A stretch of DNA of 54,657 nucleotides from Vogesella fluminis (GTDB taxonomy: Bacteria > Pseudomonadota > Gammaproteobacteria > Burkholderiales > Chromobacteriaceae), in contig NZ_BMYP01000007.1 in NCBI RefSeq assembly GCF_014652335.1, positions 59,655 to 114,311 on the forward strand, given 5' to 3'. This document shows positions 16,851 through 27,199 of the stretch, in pieces (position 1 is the first letter of the stretch; each line of letters starts with the position of its first letter). A program made the translations under genes and the position numbers. The notes beneath the pieces are model-generated. The model did not search any database and was not told where the DNA came from. It saw nothing but the letters and a program-made list of their open reading frames with translations.

Positions 16851-17534
16851 TCAGCCTTCCAGCCGCTTTGACCAGTCTTCCACTGCCCCGGTGTCGAGCC
16901 GGCGCCGGAACGTGCGCTTCCAGCTCTCGGCGAGCGGTGCCAGCTCTGCCGCGGCCGCCCACTCGGCGGCAAGGCCCGGATCGCGCCGGAACAGCAAGCC
17001 CAGCAGCCGGCTCAAGGTCCAGTCCGGCTCGGGCCGGTCGATGAGGGTGAGCGCATCACCTGCAGTCACGAAGCCGGGTTCCAGCACGCGGTAATACCAG
17101 CCGGTGCGGCCCATGTCCTGCATCAGCCGGGCCGCTCCCTTGTGGCCCAGACGGGCATTCAGTTTCCAGCACGGCTGGCGCCCCTGCGATACCTGTACCA
17201 CCGCCTCGCCCAGTTCGAATATGTCGCCCACGCAGACATGCTCTTCGGTCAGGCCGGTTGTTGACAGGTTCTCGCCGAAGGCGCCGGGTGCCGCCAGCAA
17301 GGGCAATGCGCCCAGATGCTCACGCCAGTGGTGGTAATGCTCCCGCGGATAATGATGGACAGCCTTTTCCGGTCCGCCATGCACCCTCCGGTCTGCCTGC
17401 TCGTCTCCGGCCAGGCCTTCCACCGACAGCCACAGCGGCGTGGTGACGGGTGTTTTGTGGATGCCGCTCTGGTGGGGCGTATCCGCCAGTGGCACGGCAA
17501 GACCGGTCAGGATCGCATCGATTCTCGCCTTCAT
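16851..17534 (-). CDS. yiiM: MOSC-domain protein YiiM
   Basis: 227 residues, close to E. coli YiiM. The MOSC core carries the conserved cysteine in SQGRQPCWKLNAR; HGGPEKAVHHYPREHY and GAFGENLSTTGLTEE are strongly conserved in this family, with the alpha-helical 3-alpha extension at the C-terminus. YiiM binds molybdenum cofactor and detoxifies N-hydroxylated bases such as 6-hydroxylaminopurine. Its ATG overlaps the stop of the upstream amidotransferase gene (ATGA), so the two are translationally coupled. Confidence 0.9.
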   Translation of the reverse strand: MKARIDAILTGLAVPLADTPHQSGIHKTPVTTPLWLSVEGLAGDEQADRRVHGGPEKAVHHYPREHYHHWREHLGALPLLAAPGAFGENLSTTGLTEEHVCVGDIFELGEAVVQVSQGRQPCWKLNARLGHKGAARLMQDMGRTGWYYRVLEPGFVTAGDALTLIDRPEPDWTLSRLLGLLFRRDPGLAAEWAAAAELAPLAESWKRTFRRRLDTGAVEDWSKRLEG

Positions 17535-18232
17535 CCGGCCGCTCCCAGCTGTTCCAGCCAGGAGGCCAGCATACGGGTGCCGGCCTGGGCTGCCTCATCG
17601 GCGACCCGGCTGCTGGCGGCACGCAATCCGGTTACCGACAGGCCGGCGTGTTGCAGTTCGCAGCTATGTCCGATCAGCCATGTCTCGATCCGGCGGCCGT
17701 CGACCTCGGGGTGGAACTGGAGTGCCAGGGCGTGATTGCCGTAGGCGAAAGCCTGGTGCGGGGTCAATTCAGTGGAGGCCAGCAAGTGGGCGCCGGCTGG
17801 CAGATCGAAGGTGTCGCCATGCCAGTGCAGCACGGGGGCTCCCTGCAAGGCCGACAGGCTGGACCGGGCGCCGGCAGGGGTGAGCGTCACGGCACCCCAG
17901 CCGATTTCCTTGGCCTTGCCCGGATAGACCCTGGCTCCGAGCGCCGTGGCCATGATCTGTGCGCCAAGGCAGATGCCCAGCGTCGGCAGTCCCTTGGCCA
18001 GGCGTTGCGCCACGCCTTCGATCTCCCCGCCCAGCCAAGGATAATGCTCTTGTTCGTAGGCGCCGATCGGGCCGCCGAGCACCACCACCAGATCGCTGTC
18101 CAGCCAGTCGCCAGCGGATAGCCGGTCGATGCCTGCCTGGCGGTATTCGATGGCATAGCCATGTTGTTTCAGGACGGTGTCGAAGATACCCAGGTCCTCG
18201 AAACCTACATGTCGTAACGCCAAGCATTTCAT
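17531..18232 (-). CDS. Class I glutamine amidotransferase (GMP-synthase-like)
   Basis: 233 residues. The catalytic Cys88 lies in GICLGAQIMA and the His-Glu pair in LQFHPEVD, the complete triad of class I amidotransferases. An oxyanion-like GGPIGAYE lies upstream. No synthetase domain is attached, so its ammonia acceptor is unknown; many stand-alone members are annotated GMP synthase-like or gamma-glutamyl hydrolases. The ATG at 18232 follows GAAGGAG. A longer in-frame extension upstream is not supported. It is first of a two-gene operon with yiiM. Confidence 0.88.
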   Translation of the reverse strand: MKCLALRHVGFEDLGIFDTVLKQHGYAIEYRQAGIDRLSAGDWLDSDLVVVLGGPIGAYEQEHYPWLGGEIEGVAQRLAKGLPTLGICLGAQIMATALGARVYPGKAKEIGWGAVTLTPAGARSSLSALQGAPVLHWHGDTFDLPAGAHLLASTELTPHQAFAYGNHALALQFHPEVDGRRIETWLIGHSCELQHAGLSVTGLRAASSRVADEAAQAGTRMLASWLEQLGAAG

Positions 18233-18391
18233 ACAGGAATCTCCTTCGCAGAAAATGTGCCGCCAACACGGGGTGGCAACAAGAGGACCGCAGGTCGGGC
18301 GGCACCTGTGAGGCCCAGTGTTCACCGGGCAAGAGACCATATCGTCAAGTCCGGTACATGTTTGAATCCACGGTGAGCGTCGGGCGCCATT

Positions 18392-19876
<1,485 letters not shown>

Positions 19877-19917
19877 GGGGAATCTTTCAATATCGGGCTG
19901 CGGAATGCATGGGGTTT

Positions 19918-20090
19918 TTGCCACGGAATCCACGAAAAAACACGAACAAAAACTAAAAACGATTTAGCCACGGAATCCACGGAAAACACGGAAGAAAAAC
20001 AAAGGCGAAGGCCGCCTGCCAATACAGTTAAAGCACAACAGTCGGTGTCGAGGTTATCTGGTTTTGTCCGTGTTTTCCGTGGCTAAACCG
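19918..20090. repeat. GCCACGGAA hairpin repeat, copy between btuF and cobQ
   Basis: Arms AGCCACGGA...ACACGGA (19966-19992) and TCCGTGTTTTCCGTGGCT (20067-20084) pair; the stem extends into AAAAACGATTTAG / CTAAACCGTTTTT with one mismatch. A second direct part-copy of the arm (GCCACGGAATCCACG) is at 19919-19933. The unit shares its sequence with 24229-24344. It lies inside the minus-strand cobalamin gene run. Confidence 0.85.
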
Positions 20091-20113
20091 TTTTTGTCGT
20101 TGACTCGGGGCGG

Positions 20114-20977
20114 TTAAGGGTGGCGGCGGGCGAGGTCGAGCTTGGCGCACAGCTGGCGCGTGCCGGCTATCATGCGCGGTGTCGGGCGGTTGAGCAGGTC
20201 GCCGTTGACCTGGTGCAACTGGCGGTTTTGCACCGCGGCGATGCCGGGCATGCGCTGCCAGCGCTTGAGCAGGTCGTCGTTGTGGCGCATGGCGGCGGAC
20301 AGGATCACCTGCGGGTTGGCGGCGATCACCGCCTCGTCGGTGACCACCGGCGCGGTGACCGGCAGCCGGGCGAAGACGTTGCGGCCGCCGCACAGTGCGA
20401 TGGCGTCGCTGACGATGTGCTGGCCGTTGAGGGTGTACAGCGGCTTGTCCCACACCTGGTAGAACACACTGAGCCTGCTCTTGCCCTGCTGCTGCCGGCG
20501 CAGCGCGGCCAGCTCCTGCTCGAAGCGGCGCGCGGCCTGTTCTGCCTGCGCGCTGCTGCCCAGCAGCTGGCCGATGCGGCGCAGGTTGGACGGGATGTCG
20601 GCAAAGCGCTTCGGCTGGCTGTAGAACAGCGGGATGCCGAGCTGGCGCAGCGGCTCCAGCTGCCGCGCCGACGGGCCGTGCAGCCACACCAGCAGCAGGT
20701 CGGGCTTGGCGGCGATGATGCGCTCCAGGTCGATGGCGCGGAAGCTGCCGGCCTTGGGCAGCGCGCGGGCGGCCTCGGGGTAGTCGCTGTTGTCGTCGAC
20801 GGCGATCAGGCGCGCGCCGCCGCCGGCGGCAAAGGCCAGCTCGGTGACGTGCGGCGCCAGGCTGATCACGCGCTGTGCCGGTGCCGGCAGGCTGACGCGG
20901 CTGCCCTGGTCGTCGATGACGCTGACCGGTGCAGCCAGGGCCGGCAGGCAGGCCAGTAGCGGGAGGAGTCGTTTCAT
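20114..20977 (-). CDS. btuF: Cobalamin ABC transporter substrate-binding protein BtuF
   Basis: 287 residues with a short signal peptide (ending ALAAPV) and the two-lobed TroA/BtuF fold: RVISLAPHVTELAFAAG, ERIIAAKPDLLLVW, and the C-lobe ANPQVIL. It delivers B12 or cobinamide in the periplasm to BtuCD. Btu permease and ATPase genes are in the same cluster (24972-26749) but separated from it by synthesis genes. The ATG overlaps the stop of cobD as ATGA. Confidence 0.92.
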   Translation of the reverse strand: MKRLLPLLACLPALAAPVSVIDDQGSRVSLPAPAQRVISLAPHVTELAFAAGGGARLIAVDDNSDYPEAARALPKAGSFRAIDLERIIAAKPDLLLVWLHGPSARQLEPLRQLGIPLFYSQPKRFADIPSNLRRIGQLLGSSAQAEQAARRFEQELAALRRQQQGKSRLSVFYQVWDKPLYTLNGQHIVSDAIALCGGRNVFARLPVTAPVVTDEAVIAANPQVILSAAMRHNDDLLKRWQRMPGIAAVQNRQLHQVNGDLLNRPTPRMIAGTRQLCAKLDLARRHP

Positions 20978-21987
20978 GTCGTGAAATCCTTGTCACGAAA
21001 GCTGGCCAGCGCGGCGGCCAGCCGTTGCCAGTGGGGTTCGTCGGCCGGCAGGCCGAGGCGGAAGCGCGGCGCCGGCTCGCTAAACAGCCGGCACCAGATG
21101 TGTTGTGTCGCCAGGTGCCGCTGCAGCGCGGTGGCGTGCGCGTACTCGCCGCCGGAGAACAGGTCGCAGCCGGCGTGCGGCAGCGCGTTGGCCGCCAGCA
21201 GTGCGGCCAACCTGGCGCGGCGCGCGGCGAGATCGGCCCGCGCCTGCTGCTGCCAGGCACCATCGCGCAGTGCGGCGGTGGCAATGTGCTGCACCGCGCC
21301 GGGGATGGTCCACGGCCCCAGCTCCTCGTCCAGCCGCTGCAGGATGGCGGCCTCGGCGGCGACAAAGCCCAGGCGCAGGCCGGCGAGGCCGAAGAACTTG
21401 CCCGGCGAGCGCAGCACGATCAGGCCGGGCAGCTGGCCGGCGTGAGCGGTGACCGACAGCTCGGGGCAGACATCGGCAAACGCCTCGTCCACCAGCAGCC
21501 AGCCGCCGCGCGCCGCCTGTTGCTGCGCCCACTGCAGCACGCTGGCAGCCGGGTAGGCATGGCCGGACGGGTTGTCCGGATTGCACAGGATCAGCACGTC
21601 GACGCGGCCGGCCTGCGCGCCGAGGTTGGCGTGGGCATGGCGGCTGATGGCGTGGCCGTGCCGCGCCCAGCGCCAGCCGTGTTCGCCGTAGCTGGGGTGG
21701 GCAACGGCGACGCTGCCGGGCGGTCGCAGCCGCGGCAGCGCCTGGATCGCCGCCTGGCTGCCGGCGACGGGCAGAAGGTTGGCCGCACCGTAGTAGGCGC
21801 AGGCGGCGGCGATGAAACCGGCATCCGGCTGCGGCAGCGTGTGCCACAGCGCGGGCGGCACGGCCGGCACCGGGTAGGGAAGCGGGTTGAGCGCGGCGGA
21901 CAGGTCGATCCAGCCGGCCGGCTCGCCGCCGTAAGTGGCGATGGCGGCGTGCAGATTGCCGCCGTGCACGGGTTTGAGCGTGTTCAT
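20974..21987 (-). CDS. cobD: Threonine-phosphate decarboxylase (CobD/CobC)
   Basis: 337-residue PLP aminotransferase-fold enzyme that makes (R)-1-amino-2-propanol phosphate for the lower-ligand arm. The fold-I features are LCNPDNPSGH, VDEAFADV and the PLP lysine in SPGKFFGLAGLRLGF. N-terminal HGGNLHAAIATYG is typical. The ATG at 21987 is chosen because it opens the family N-terminus; the ribosome site is weak. It overlaps cbiB upstream and btuF downstream by four bases each. Two word copies encode AANLLP and LAALLAAN. Naming varies: CobD in Salmonella, CobC in Pseudomonas. Confidence 0.92.
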   Translation of the reverse strand: MNTLKPVHGGNLHAAIATYGGEPAGWIDLSAALNPLPYPVPAVPPALWHTLPQPDAGFIAAACAYYGAANLLPVAGSQAAIQALPRLRPPGSVAVAHPSYGEHGWRWARHGHAISRHAHANLGAQAGRVDVLILCNPDNPSGHAYPAASVLQWAQQQAARGGWLLVDEAFADVCPELSVTAHAGQLPGLIVLRSPGKFFGLAGLRLGFVAAEAAILQRLDEELGPWTIPGAVQHIATAALRDGAWQQQARADLAARRARLAALLAANALPHAGCDLFSGGEYAHATALQRHLATQHIWCRLFSEPAPRFRLGLPADEPHWQRLAAALASFRDKDFTT

Positions 21988-22883
21988 AGCGGGATCGCCA
22001 GCAGCAGCCACAGCAGCAGCGCCCGGTCCAGCAGGCGCGCGGCGCGGGCGATGTCGACGGCGGCGGGCGTGGCGCCATCGCCCAGGCTTGGCCGCATCTC
22101 TAGCTGGCCGTGGTAGCTGGCCGCGCCGCCCAGCCGGATCGCCAGCGCGCCGGCGCCGGCGGCCATCACCGGGCCGGCGTTGGGGCTGTCCCATTGCGGC
22201 GCCTGCGTGCGCCAGCAGCGCAGCGCGAGGCGGGTGTGGCCGGCCAGCGCGTAGGCCAGCGCGGTCAGCCGTGCCGGCACGAAGCCGAGCACGTCGTCGG
22301 CGCGGGCGGCGACCTTGCCGAAGCGTCCGAAACGCGGGTTGCGGTAGCCCCACATCGCGTCCAGGGTGTTGGCGAGGCGGAACGCCAGCGCGGCCGGGGC
22401 GCCGCCGACGGCAAACCAGAACAGCGCGCCGAACACCGCGTCATGGCCGTTTTCCAGCAGCGATTCGGCGGCGGCGCGGGTGACGGCGGCCTCGTCGGCC
22501 TGTTGCAGGTCGCGGCTGACGATGCGGCTGGCCAGCGCGCGCGCCTGCGGCAGATCGCCGGCCAGCAGTGCCGCGCCGATGGGGCGGGTGTGTTCGAGCA
22601 GGCTCTGCCGGCCGAGGGTGAAGTACAGCACGGCCACGCTGACGGCGGCCGCCGCCAGCAGCGGCAGTTGCGCCAGCAGCCAGGTCAGGGCCAGCGGCAG
22701 CGGCAGCACCAGCAGCAGCCAGCCGAACAGGCCGCGCGCGATGCGGCCGCGGCCAACGTTGAGTGTTTTTTCCAGCAGGTTGGCCGCATGGCCGAAGCCG
22801 ACCAGCGGATGAAGGCGGCGCGGCTCGCCCAGCAGGCGATCGAGCAGCAGCGCCGCCGCCATCAGCGCGGCAACGCTCAGCAT
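21984..22883 (-). CDS. cbiB: Adenosylcobinamide-phosphate synthase CbiB
   Basis: 299-residue membrane enzyme joining aminopropanol phosphate to adenosylcobyric acid. The opening LLLDRLLGEPRRLHPLVGFG is the family signature; ESLLENGHDAVFGALFWFAVGG and NTLDAMWGYRNPRFGRFGKVAARADD are also diagnostic. Several hydrophobic segments span the inner membrane. Its ATG overlaps the cobB stop by seven bases. Two opposed word copies lie 20 bases apart near 22747-22787 and encode ANLLEKTLNVGRG. Confidence 0.94.
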   Translation of the reverse strand: MLSVAALMAAALLLDRLLGEPRRLHPLVGFGHAANLLEKTLNVGRGRIARGLFGWLLLVLPLPLALTWLLAQLPLLAAAAVSVAVLYFTLGRQSLLEHTRPIGAALLAGDLPQARALASRIVSRDLQQADEAAVTRAAAESLLENGHDAVFGALFWFAVGGAPAALAFRLANTLDAMWGYRNPRFGRFGKVAARADDVLGFVPARLTALAYALAGHTRLALRCWRTQAPQWDSPNAGPVMAAGAGALAIRLGGAASYHGQLEMRPSLGDGATPAAVDIARAARLLDRALLLWLLLAIPL

Positions 22884-24181
22884 GGTGCTGTTCCGGATGG
22901 CGACAGAAACAGCGCGGCGGCGGCGGCCGGGTTGCTGGCGAAGTAGGCGTGGAAGTACGACGCCTGCACGCTGCCGTGGCGGTACACCGCCTCGCCGCCG
23001 GCACGGCCGTCCTTGCGCTGGCAGTGGGCCAGCGGCGCCAGCGGCGTGTCGAAGCTGGAGTAGTGGAAGGTGTGGCCGCGCAGTTCGCCGGCGGCGTGCG
23101 GCCAGCCTTGGCTGCCCAGTGCCGCCAGCTTGCTGCCCATGCGCACGCTGCCGGGCAGCACGCCGGCCATCGCGTGGCTTTGGCCGTCGGTGTCGGTGAG
23201 GCTGTCCGTCAGCGCCATCATGCCGCCACACTCCGCCCACAGCGGTTTGCCGCTGGCCGCGAAGGCCTGCACGCTGTGTTGCCAGCGCAAGTTGCTTGCC
23301 AGCGTCGCCGCGTGCAGCTCCGGATAGCCGCCGGGTAGCCAGACGGCGTCGGCGTCGGCCGGAATGGCCTCGTCGGCCAGCGGCGAGAAGAAGGCGAGCG
23401 TCGCGCCCATGCCGGTCAGCGTGCGCAGGTTGGCCGCGTAGAGGAAGGCAAACGCCGCGTCGCGGGCGATGGCGATGGTGCGGCCGGCCAGTAGCGGCGG
23501 CAAGGCCGGCTGCGCCTGCGGTACCGGCGCAAAGGCCGGTAGCGACGCCAGTACCGCGTCGTTCAGCTGCAGCGCGTCGGCCAGCGCGTCCAGCCGCGCG
23601 GCAAGATCGGGCAGCTCGGACGGCAGGTGCAGGCCGAGGTGGCGCTCCGGCAGTGACTCGGCCTGCCGCGGCAGGTGGCCGACCACCGGCAACTCCGCCG
23701 TGCCACAGGCGCGGATCATGTCGGCGTGGCCGGGGCTGGCGACGCGGTTGGCCAGCATCCCCGCCCACGGCAGCCGGCCGTGATCGCGCAGGCCGCGGGC
23801 GATGGCCAGCGCGGTGCCGACCATGGCCGAGCAGTCCAGCACCGCCAGCACCGGCACGCCGAAGTGGCGGGCCAGATCGGCGCTGGACGGCTGGCCGTCG
23901 TACAGCCCCATCACGCCTTCGATCAGGAGGTAGTCACACTCCCGCGCCGCCTCGGCCAGCAGCGCGTGGCACTGCGCCTCGGTGCACATCCACAGGTCCA
24001 GCACGTCCACATCGCCACCGCTGGCGGCAGCCAGCAGCATCGGGTCGATGAAATCGGGACCGGTCTTGAACACCCGCACCCGCTGGCCGGCACGCGCGAG
24101 CTTGCGGGCGAGGGCGGCGGTGACGGTGGTCTTGCCCTGGTCGGAGGCGGTGGCGGAGAGGAGGAGGGCTTTGCAGCTCAT
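22877..24181 (-). CDS. cobB: Cobyrinic acid a,c-diamide synthase CobB/CbiA
   Basis: 434 residues. N-terminal ATP-grasping domain with SATASDQGKTTVTAALA, FKTGPDFIDP and IEGVMGLYDG; C-terminal class I amidotransferase domain with Cys in PLWAECGGMMAL and His in TFHYSSF. It amidates the a and c acetates. The ATG at 24181 opens MSCKALLLSATASDQG; an in-frame upstream extension consists of the hairpin repeat and is not protein-like. A 116-bp hairpin repeat occupies its leader. Confidence 0.95.
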   Translation of the reverse strand: MSCKALLLSATASDQGKTTVTAALARKLARAGQRVRVFKTGPDFIDPMLLAAASGGDVDVLDLWMCTEAQCHALLAEAARECDYLLIEGVMGLYDGQPSSADLARHFGVPVLAVLDCSAMVGTALAIARGLRDHGRLPWAGMLANRVASPGHADMIRACGTAELPVVGHLPRQAESLPERHLGLHLPSELPDLAARLDALADALQLNDAVLASLPAFAPVPQAQPALPPLLAGRTIAIARDAAFAFLYAANLRTLTGMGATLAFFSPLADEAIPADADAVWLPGGYPELHAATLASNLRWQHSVQAFAASGKPLWAECGGMMALTDSLTDTDGQSHAMAGVLPGSVRMGSKLAALGSQGWPHAAGELRGHTFHYSSFDTPLAPLAHCQRKDGRAGGEAVYRHGSVQASYFHAYFASNPAAAAALFLSPSGTAPC

Positions 24182-24228
24182 GGTTGCTTTCTGGATGGGG
24201 TTGGTTTTTGTGCCGCGAAAACCTTTTT

Positions 24229-24344
24229 GCCACAGAACCCACGGAAAAACACAGACAGAACCGAGGCAATCCACGCGGCTCTTTGGGACGGACTTGTTTG
24301 TGGTGGTCCGTCTTTATTTCCGTGTTTTCTGTGGGTTCTGTGGC
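24229..24344. repeat. GCCACAGAA hairpin repeat, copy between cobO and cobB
   Basis: A 116-base inverted repeat: left arm 24229-24254 (GCCACAGAACCCACGG...) and right arm 24319-24344 (...GTGGGTTCTGTGGC) are close to complementary. An inner GACGGAC / GTCCGTC stem sits at 24287-24293 and 24306-24312. It is the same family as 19918-20090. It could act as an attenuator or an mRNA-stability element in the polycistronic message. Confidence 0.87.
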
Positions 24345-24357
24345 TAAAAAATCGGGT

Positions 24358-24975
24358 TTACCACTCCACGCCCGGCTGCGCGGCGATGCCGGCGGCAAAG
24401 GCGTGTTTCACCAGCGTCATCTCGGTGACGGTGTCGGCGGCGTCGATGACGGCCTGCGGCGCACCGCGGCCGGTGACGATCACGTGCTGCTGCGGCGGGC
24501 GCGCGGCGATGTCGGCCAGTACCTGCTCCACGTCGATGTATTTGTACTTCAGTGCAATGTTCAGCTCGTCCAGCAGCACCAGGCCGATGGCCGGGTCCTG
24601 CAGCATCTGGCGCGCTATTTCCCACGCCTCGCCGGCGCGGGCGACGTCGCGCTCGCGGTCCTGCGTGTTCCAGGTGTAGCCCTCGCCCATGGCGTGGAAC
24701 TGCACCTCGTCGGGGAAGCGGCGCAGGAAGCGTTCTTCGCCGGTGGACATCGCGCCCTTGATGAACTGCACCACGCCGACCTGCATCTCGTGGCCGAGGC
24801 CGCGCATCACCATGCCGAAGCCGCTAGAGCTTTTGCCCTTGCCGTTGCCGCAGTTGACGATGAACACGCCGCGGTGTTCGCTGGCGGCAGCGATCCTGGC
24901 ATCCATGATTTCTTTCTTGCGCGCCATGCGCTCGTTGTGGCGCTCGGTGCGGCCCTGGTCGTCGGTGTGGCTCAT
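24358..24975 (-). CDS. cobO: Cob(I)yrinic acid a,c-diamide adenosyltransferase
   Basis: 205 residues of the BtuR/CobO/CobP family. The P-loop NCGNGKGKSSSGFGMVMR, the GEGYTWNTQDRERD segment and LVLLDELNIALKYKY are all characteristic. It transfers adenosyl from ATP to Co(I), both in synthesis and in corrinoid salvage. Its ATG overlaps the btuD stop (ATGA), and it is followed by a hairpin repeat before cobB. Confidence 0.95.
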   Translation of the reverse strand: MSHTDDQGRTERHNERMARKKEIMDARIAAASEHRGVFIVNCGNGKGKSSSGFGMVMRGLGHEMQVGVVQFIKGAMSTGEERFLRRFPDEVQFHAMGEGYTWNTQDRERDVARAGEAWEIARQMLQDPAIGLVLLDELNIALKYKYIDVEQVLADIAARPPQQHVIVTGRGAPQAVIDAADTVTEMTLVKHAFAAGIAAQPGVEW

Positions 24976-25721
24976 GAGGGGTGTCCGGGTAAGAAGCAGG
25001 GGTGGCCTGCGTGGTGGAGTCGGGTTAGCGGGTAGCCGAGCACGGCGGCGAGGTGTTCGGCGTTAAGTTCGGCCAGCGGGTACTGGCGGTGCGCGCCGTG
25101 CTCGTCGAGCAGCAGCGCGTGGCTGGCGCAGGCCGGGGCCAGCTGCAGGTCGTGGCTGACCAGCAACACCGCCTTGCCCTCGGCACGCCAGCGGCCGATC
25201 TGCTGCTGCAGCGCGGCCTGGTGGGCGAGGTCGAGCGAATTAGACGGCTCGTCGAGCAGGATCAGCGGCGCGTCCTGCGCCATCACGCTGGCCAGCGCCA
25301 CGCGCTGGCGCTCGCCGCCGGACAGTGCCTGCAGCGGGCGGCTGGCAAGACGGCCAAGGTCGAAGGCGTCCAGCGCGGCGGCGACGCGCTGCGGGGTGTC
25401 GCCGCTGTCCGGCCAGGCAAAGCGCGCGGCGGCGACGGCATCCTGCACCGCGTAATCGAAGGCGTCGTGACTGGCCTGTGGCAGTAGCGCGAGGCGTTGC
25501 GCGCGCTGGCGCGGCGTCAGCTGCGGCAAAGGTTGGCCGCACAGGCGGATGTGGCCGCCGTCGGCGCGCCGCAGTGCCGCCAGCGTGGCCAGCAGCGTGC
25601 TCTTGCCGCAGCCGTTGCGGCCGGCGATCCACCAGCATTCGCCGGCGCGGACCTGCCAGGTGAGCGGCTGAAGCAGCGTGCGGCGGCCCTGGCGAAGGGT
25701 GAGCTGGTCACAGTGCAGCAT
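24972..25721 (-). CDS. btuD: Cobalamin ABC transporter ATP-binding protein BtuD
   Basis: 249 residues. Walker A GRNGCGKSTLL, signature LSGGERQRV, Walker B LILLDEPSNSLDL and switch His in LLVSHDLQL are intact. Energises B12/corrinoid uptake with BtuC and BtuF. It overlaps btuC (ATGA) and cobO by four bases each. The longer frame upstream is antisense-like noise inside btuC. A word copy near 25530 encodes CGQPLPQL. Confidence 0.94.
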   Translation of the reverse strand: MLHCDQLTLRQGRRTLLQPLTWQVRAGECWWIAGRNGCGKSTLLATLAALRRADGGHIRLCGQPLPQLTPRQRAQRLALLPQASHDAFDYAVQDAVAAARFAWPDSGDTPQRVAAALDAFDLGRLASRPLQALSGGERQRVALASVMAQDAPLILLDEPSNSLDLAHQAALQQQIGRWRAEGKAVLLVSHDLQLAPACASHALLLDEHGAHRQYPLAELNAEHLAAVLGYPLTRLHHAGHPCFLPGHPS

Positions 25722-26749
25722 CAGGCTAGCCTCCGGCGGGTGCGTTGCAGCTGCCAGAACAGCACCGGCACGCCCAGTAGCGCGGTCAGCACGCCGACCG
25801 GCAGCTGCATCGGCGCGACGACGGTGCGCGCCAGGGTGTCGGCCAGCACCAGCAGCGCGGCGCCGCTGAGCACGGCGGCGGGGATCAGCCGGCGCAGGTC
25901 CGGGCCGCACAGCAGGCGGCAGGCGTGCGGCACCATCAGGCCGACGAAGCCGATGCTGCCGCCCTGGCTGACGGCGCTGGCGGTGAGAATGGCTGCCAGT
26001 ATCAGCAGCAGGCGGCGCAGCATGGCCACCGGCACGCCCAGCGTCAGCGCGTGGTCGCCGTGCAGCGCCAGCAGGTTGATCGCCGGCGCCTGCCACCACG
26101 CCAAGAGCGCGGCCGGCAGCAGGGCCAGCCACGGCCACGGCCGCAGCGGCGTGCCGGCGATGTCGCCGACCAGCCAGAACACCATGCCGCGCAATTGCGC
26201 GTCCGGCGCGATGGTGAGCAGCAGCGAGATCAGCGCACCGCAGGCGGCGGATAGCAGCACGCCGGTGAGCAGCAGCAGCACCGTGCCGCTGCTGCGCGCG
26301 AAATCGCGGCGTGCCAGCAGGAACAGCAGTGCCGACAGCGTCAGCGCGCCGGCGACCGCGGCGCTGTCCACCTGCCACAGCGCCAGCCCCAGCCACAGCG
26401 CCAGCAAGGCGCCGACCGAGGCGCCGCCGGACACGCCCATCACGTAAGGATCGGCCAGCGGGTTGCGCAGCAGCGACTGCATCAGCACGCCGGCCAGCGC
26501 CAGCGAGCCGCCGGTGACCCAGGCGGTCAGCGCCCGCTCCAGCCGCAGGCTGAGCAGGGTATCGGCAAGCTGGCTGCCGTGGCCGCTGGCGGCCAGCCAC
26601 AGCTCGCCGGCGCCCAGCGCGATGGAGCCGCTGCTGCAGGCCAGCAGCAGGCTGCCGCCACTGAGCAGTGTCAGCAGCGTCAACAGGGGCAGGGTGGGTA
26701 AGCGCAGGGCGCCGCGTAGCGGGCGGTCCAGCGTCAGGCTGTGGGACAT
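25721..26749 (-). CDS. btuC: Cobalamin ABC transporter permease BtuC
   Basis: 342 residues with about ten membrane spans, the FecCD/BtuC permease fold. ALTAWVTGGSLALAGVLMQ, NPLADPYVMGVSGGAS and GSIGFVGLMVPHACRLL are diagnostic. It is the first gene after the cobalamin riboswitch. The ATG at 26749 (MSHSLTLDRP) is chosen because upstream in-frame sequence overlaps the riboswitch and encodes nothing membrane-like. The FecCD family also moves siderophores, but the riboswitch and btuF/btuD neighbours make B12 the substrate. Confidence 0.93.
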   Translation of the reverse strand: MSHSLTLDRPLRGALRLPTLPLLTLLTLLSGGSLLLACSSGSIALGAGELWLAASGHGSQLADTLLSLRLERALTAWVTGGSLALAGVLMQSLLRNPLADPYVMGVSGGASVGALLALWLGLALWQVDSAAVAGALTLSALLFLLARRDFARSSGTVLLLLTGVLLSAACGALISLLLTIAPDAQLRGMVFWLVGDIAGTPLRPWPWLALLPAALLAWWQAPAINLLALHGDHALTLGVPVAMLRRLLLILAAILTASAVSQGGSIGFVGLMVPHACRLLCGPDLRRLIPAAVLSGAALLVLADTLARTVVAPMQLPVGVLTALLGVPVLFWQLQRTRRRLA

Positions 26750-26859
26750 GGGCGCGATATCGGAATCGCGGAAGGGGCAGGCGCACGGATCGGGAATCTG
26801 GCCGGATGCCGCCCTCCGCAGCATGTGTCGGGACGCACCGCCGGGCAGTGCGTGCGTTC

Positions 26860-27046
26860 GCCGTGGCCGGTATCCGGGCTGGTTTCGCCGTCTGCCCGCC
26901 TTCCCGTGACGATGCACAGTGGCGATGGGCAGGGCGGTCGTGGCGGCGGGGCCGCCAGACCTGATATGGAAACGCACCGTTGCGGGGGCAGCGCAGGCAT
27001 CACCTGCTTCCCGTTTAACTTGCCGGCGTGTACCGGCGAAGCACCA
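26860..27046 (-). promoter_or_regulatory. Cobalamin (AdoCbl) riboswitch
   Basis: Read on the minus strand, the conserved blocks appear in order: GGTGC near 27045, AAGTTAAACGGGAAGC (27006-27021), CTGCGCTGCCCCCGCAACGG (about 26977-26996), the B12 box GCCACTG (26917-26923) and GCCCGGATACCGGCC near 26866-26880. These are the diagnostic cores of the cobalamin aptamer. About 110 bases separate it from the btuC ATG, enough for an expression platform that would hide the ribosome site or end transcription when B12 is plentiful. The whole btu/cob run lies downstream. Confidence 0.97.
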
Positions 27047-27058
27047 AGGCAGGCGGCG

Positions 27059-27064
27059 ATTTTA
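27059..27064 (-). promoter_or_regulatory. Probable -10 element for the cobalamin operon
   Basis: TAAAAT on the minus strand, which would place the transcript start just upstream of the riboswitch. No convincing -35 is visible at the usual spacing. The AT-rich block at 27105-27150 lies further upstream. Confidence 0.4.
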
Positions 27065-27199
27065 GCAGATCGCTGCCTGGTGCTGGCGGTTTTTATATGC
27101 TCAAGAAGAATAACAAAACAAAAATTAATTATTTTTGGAAATATAAAGGCGCAGTTATGCTGACGGCAGAATCTTTCAATGCCTTGGGGGGACAGCAGC

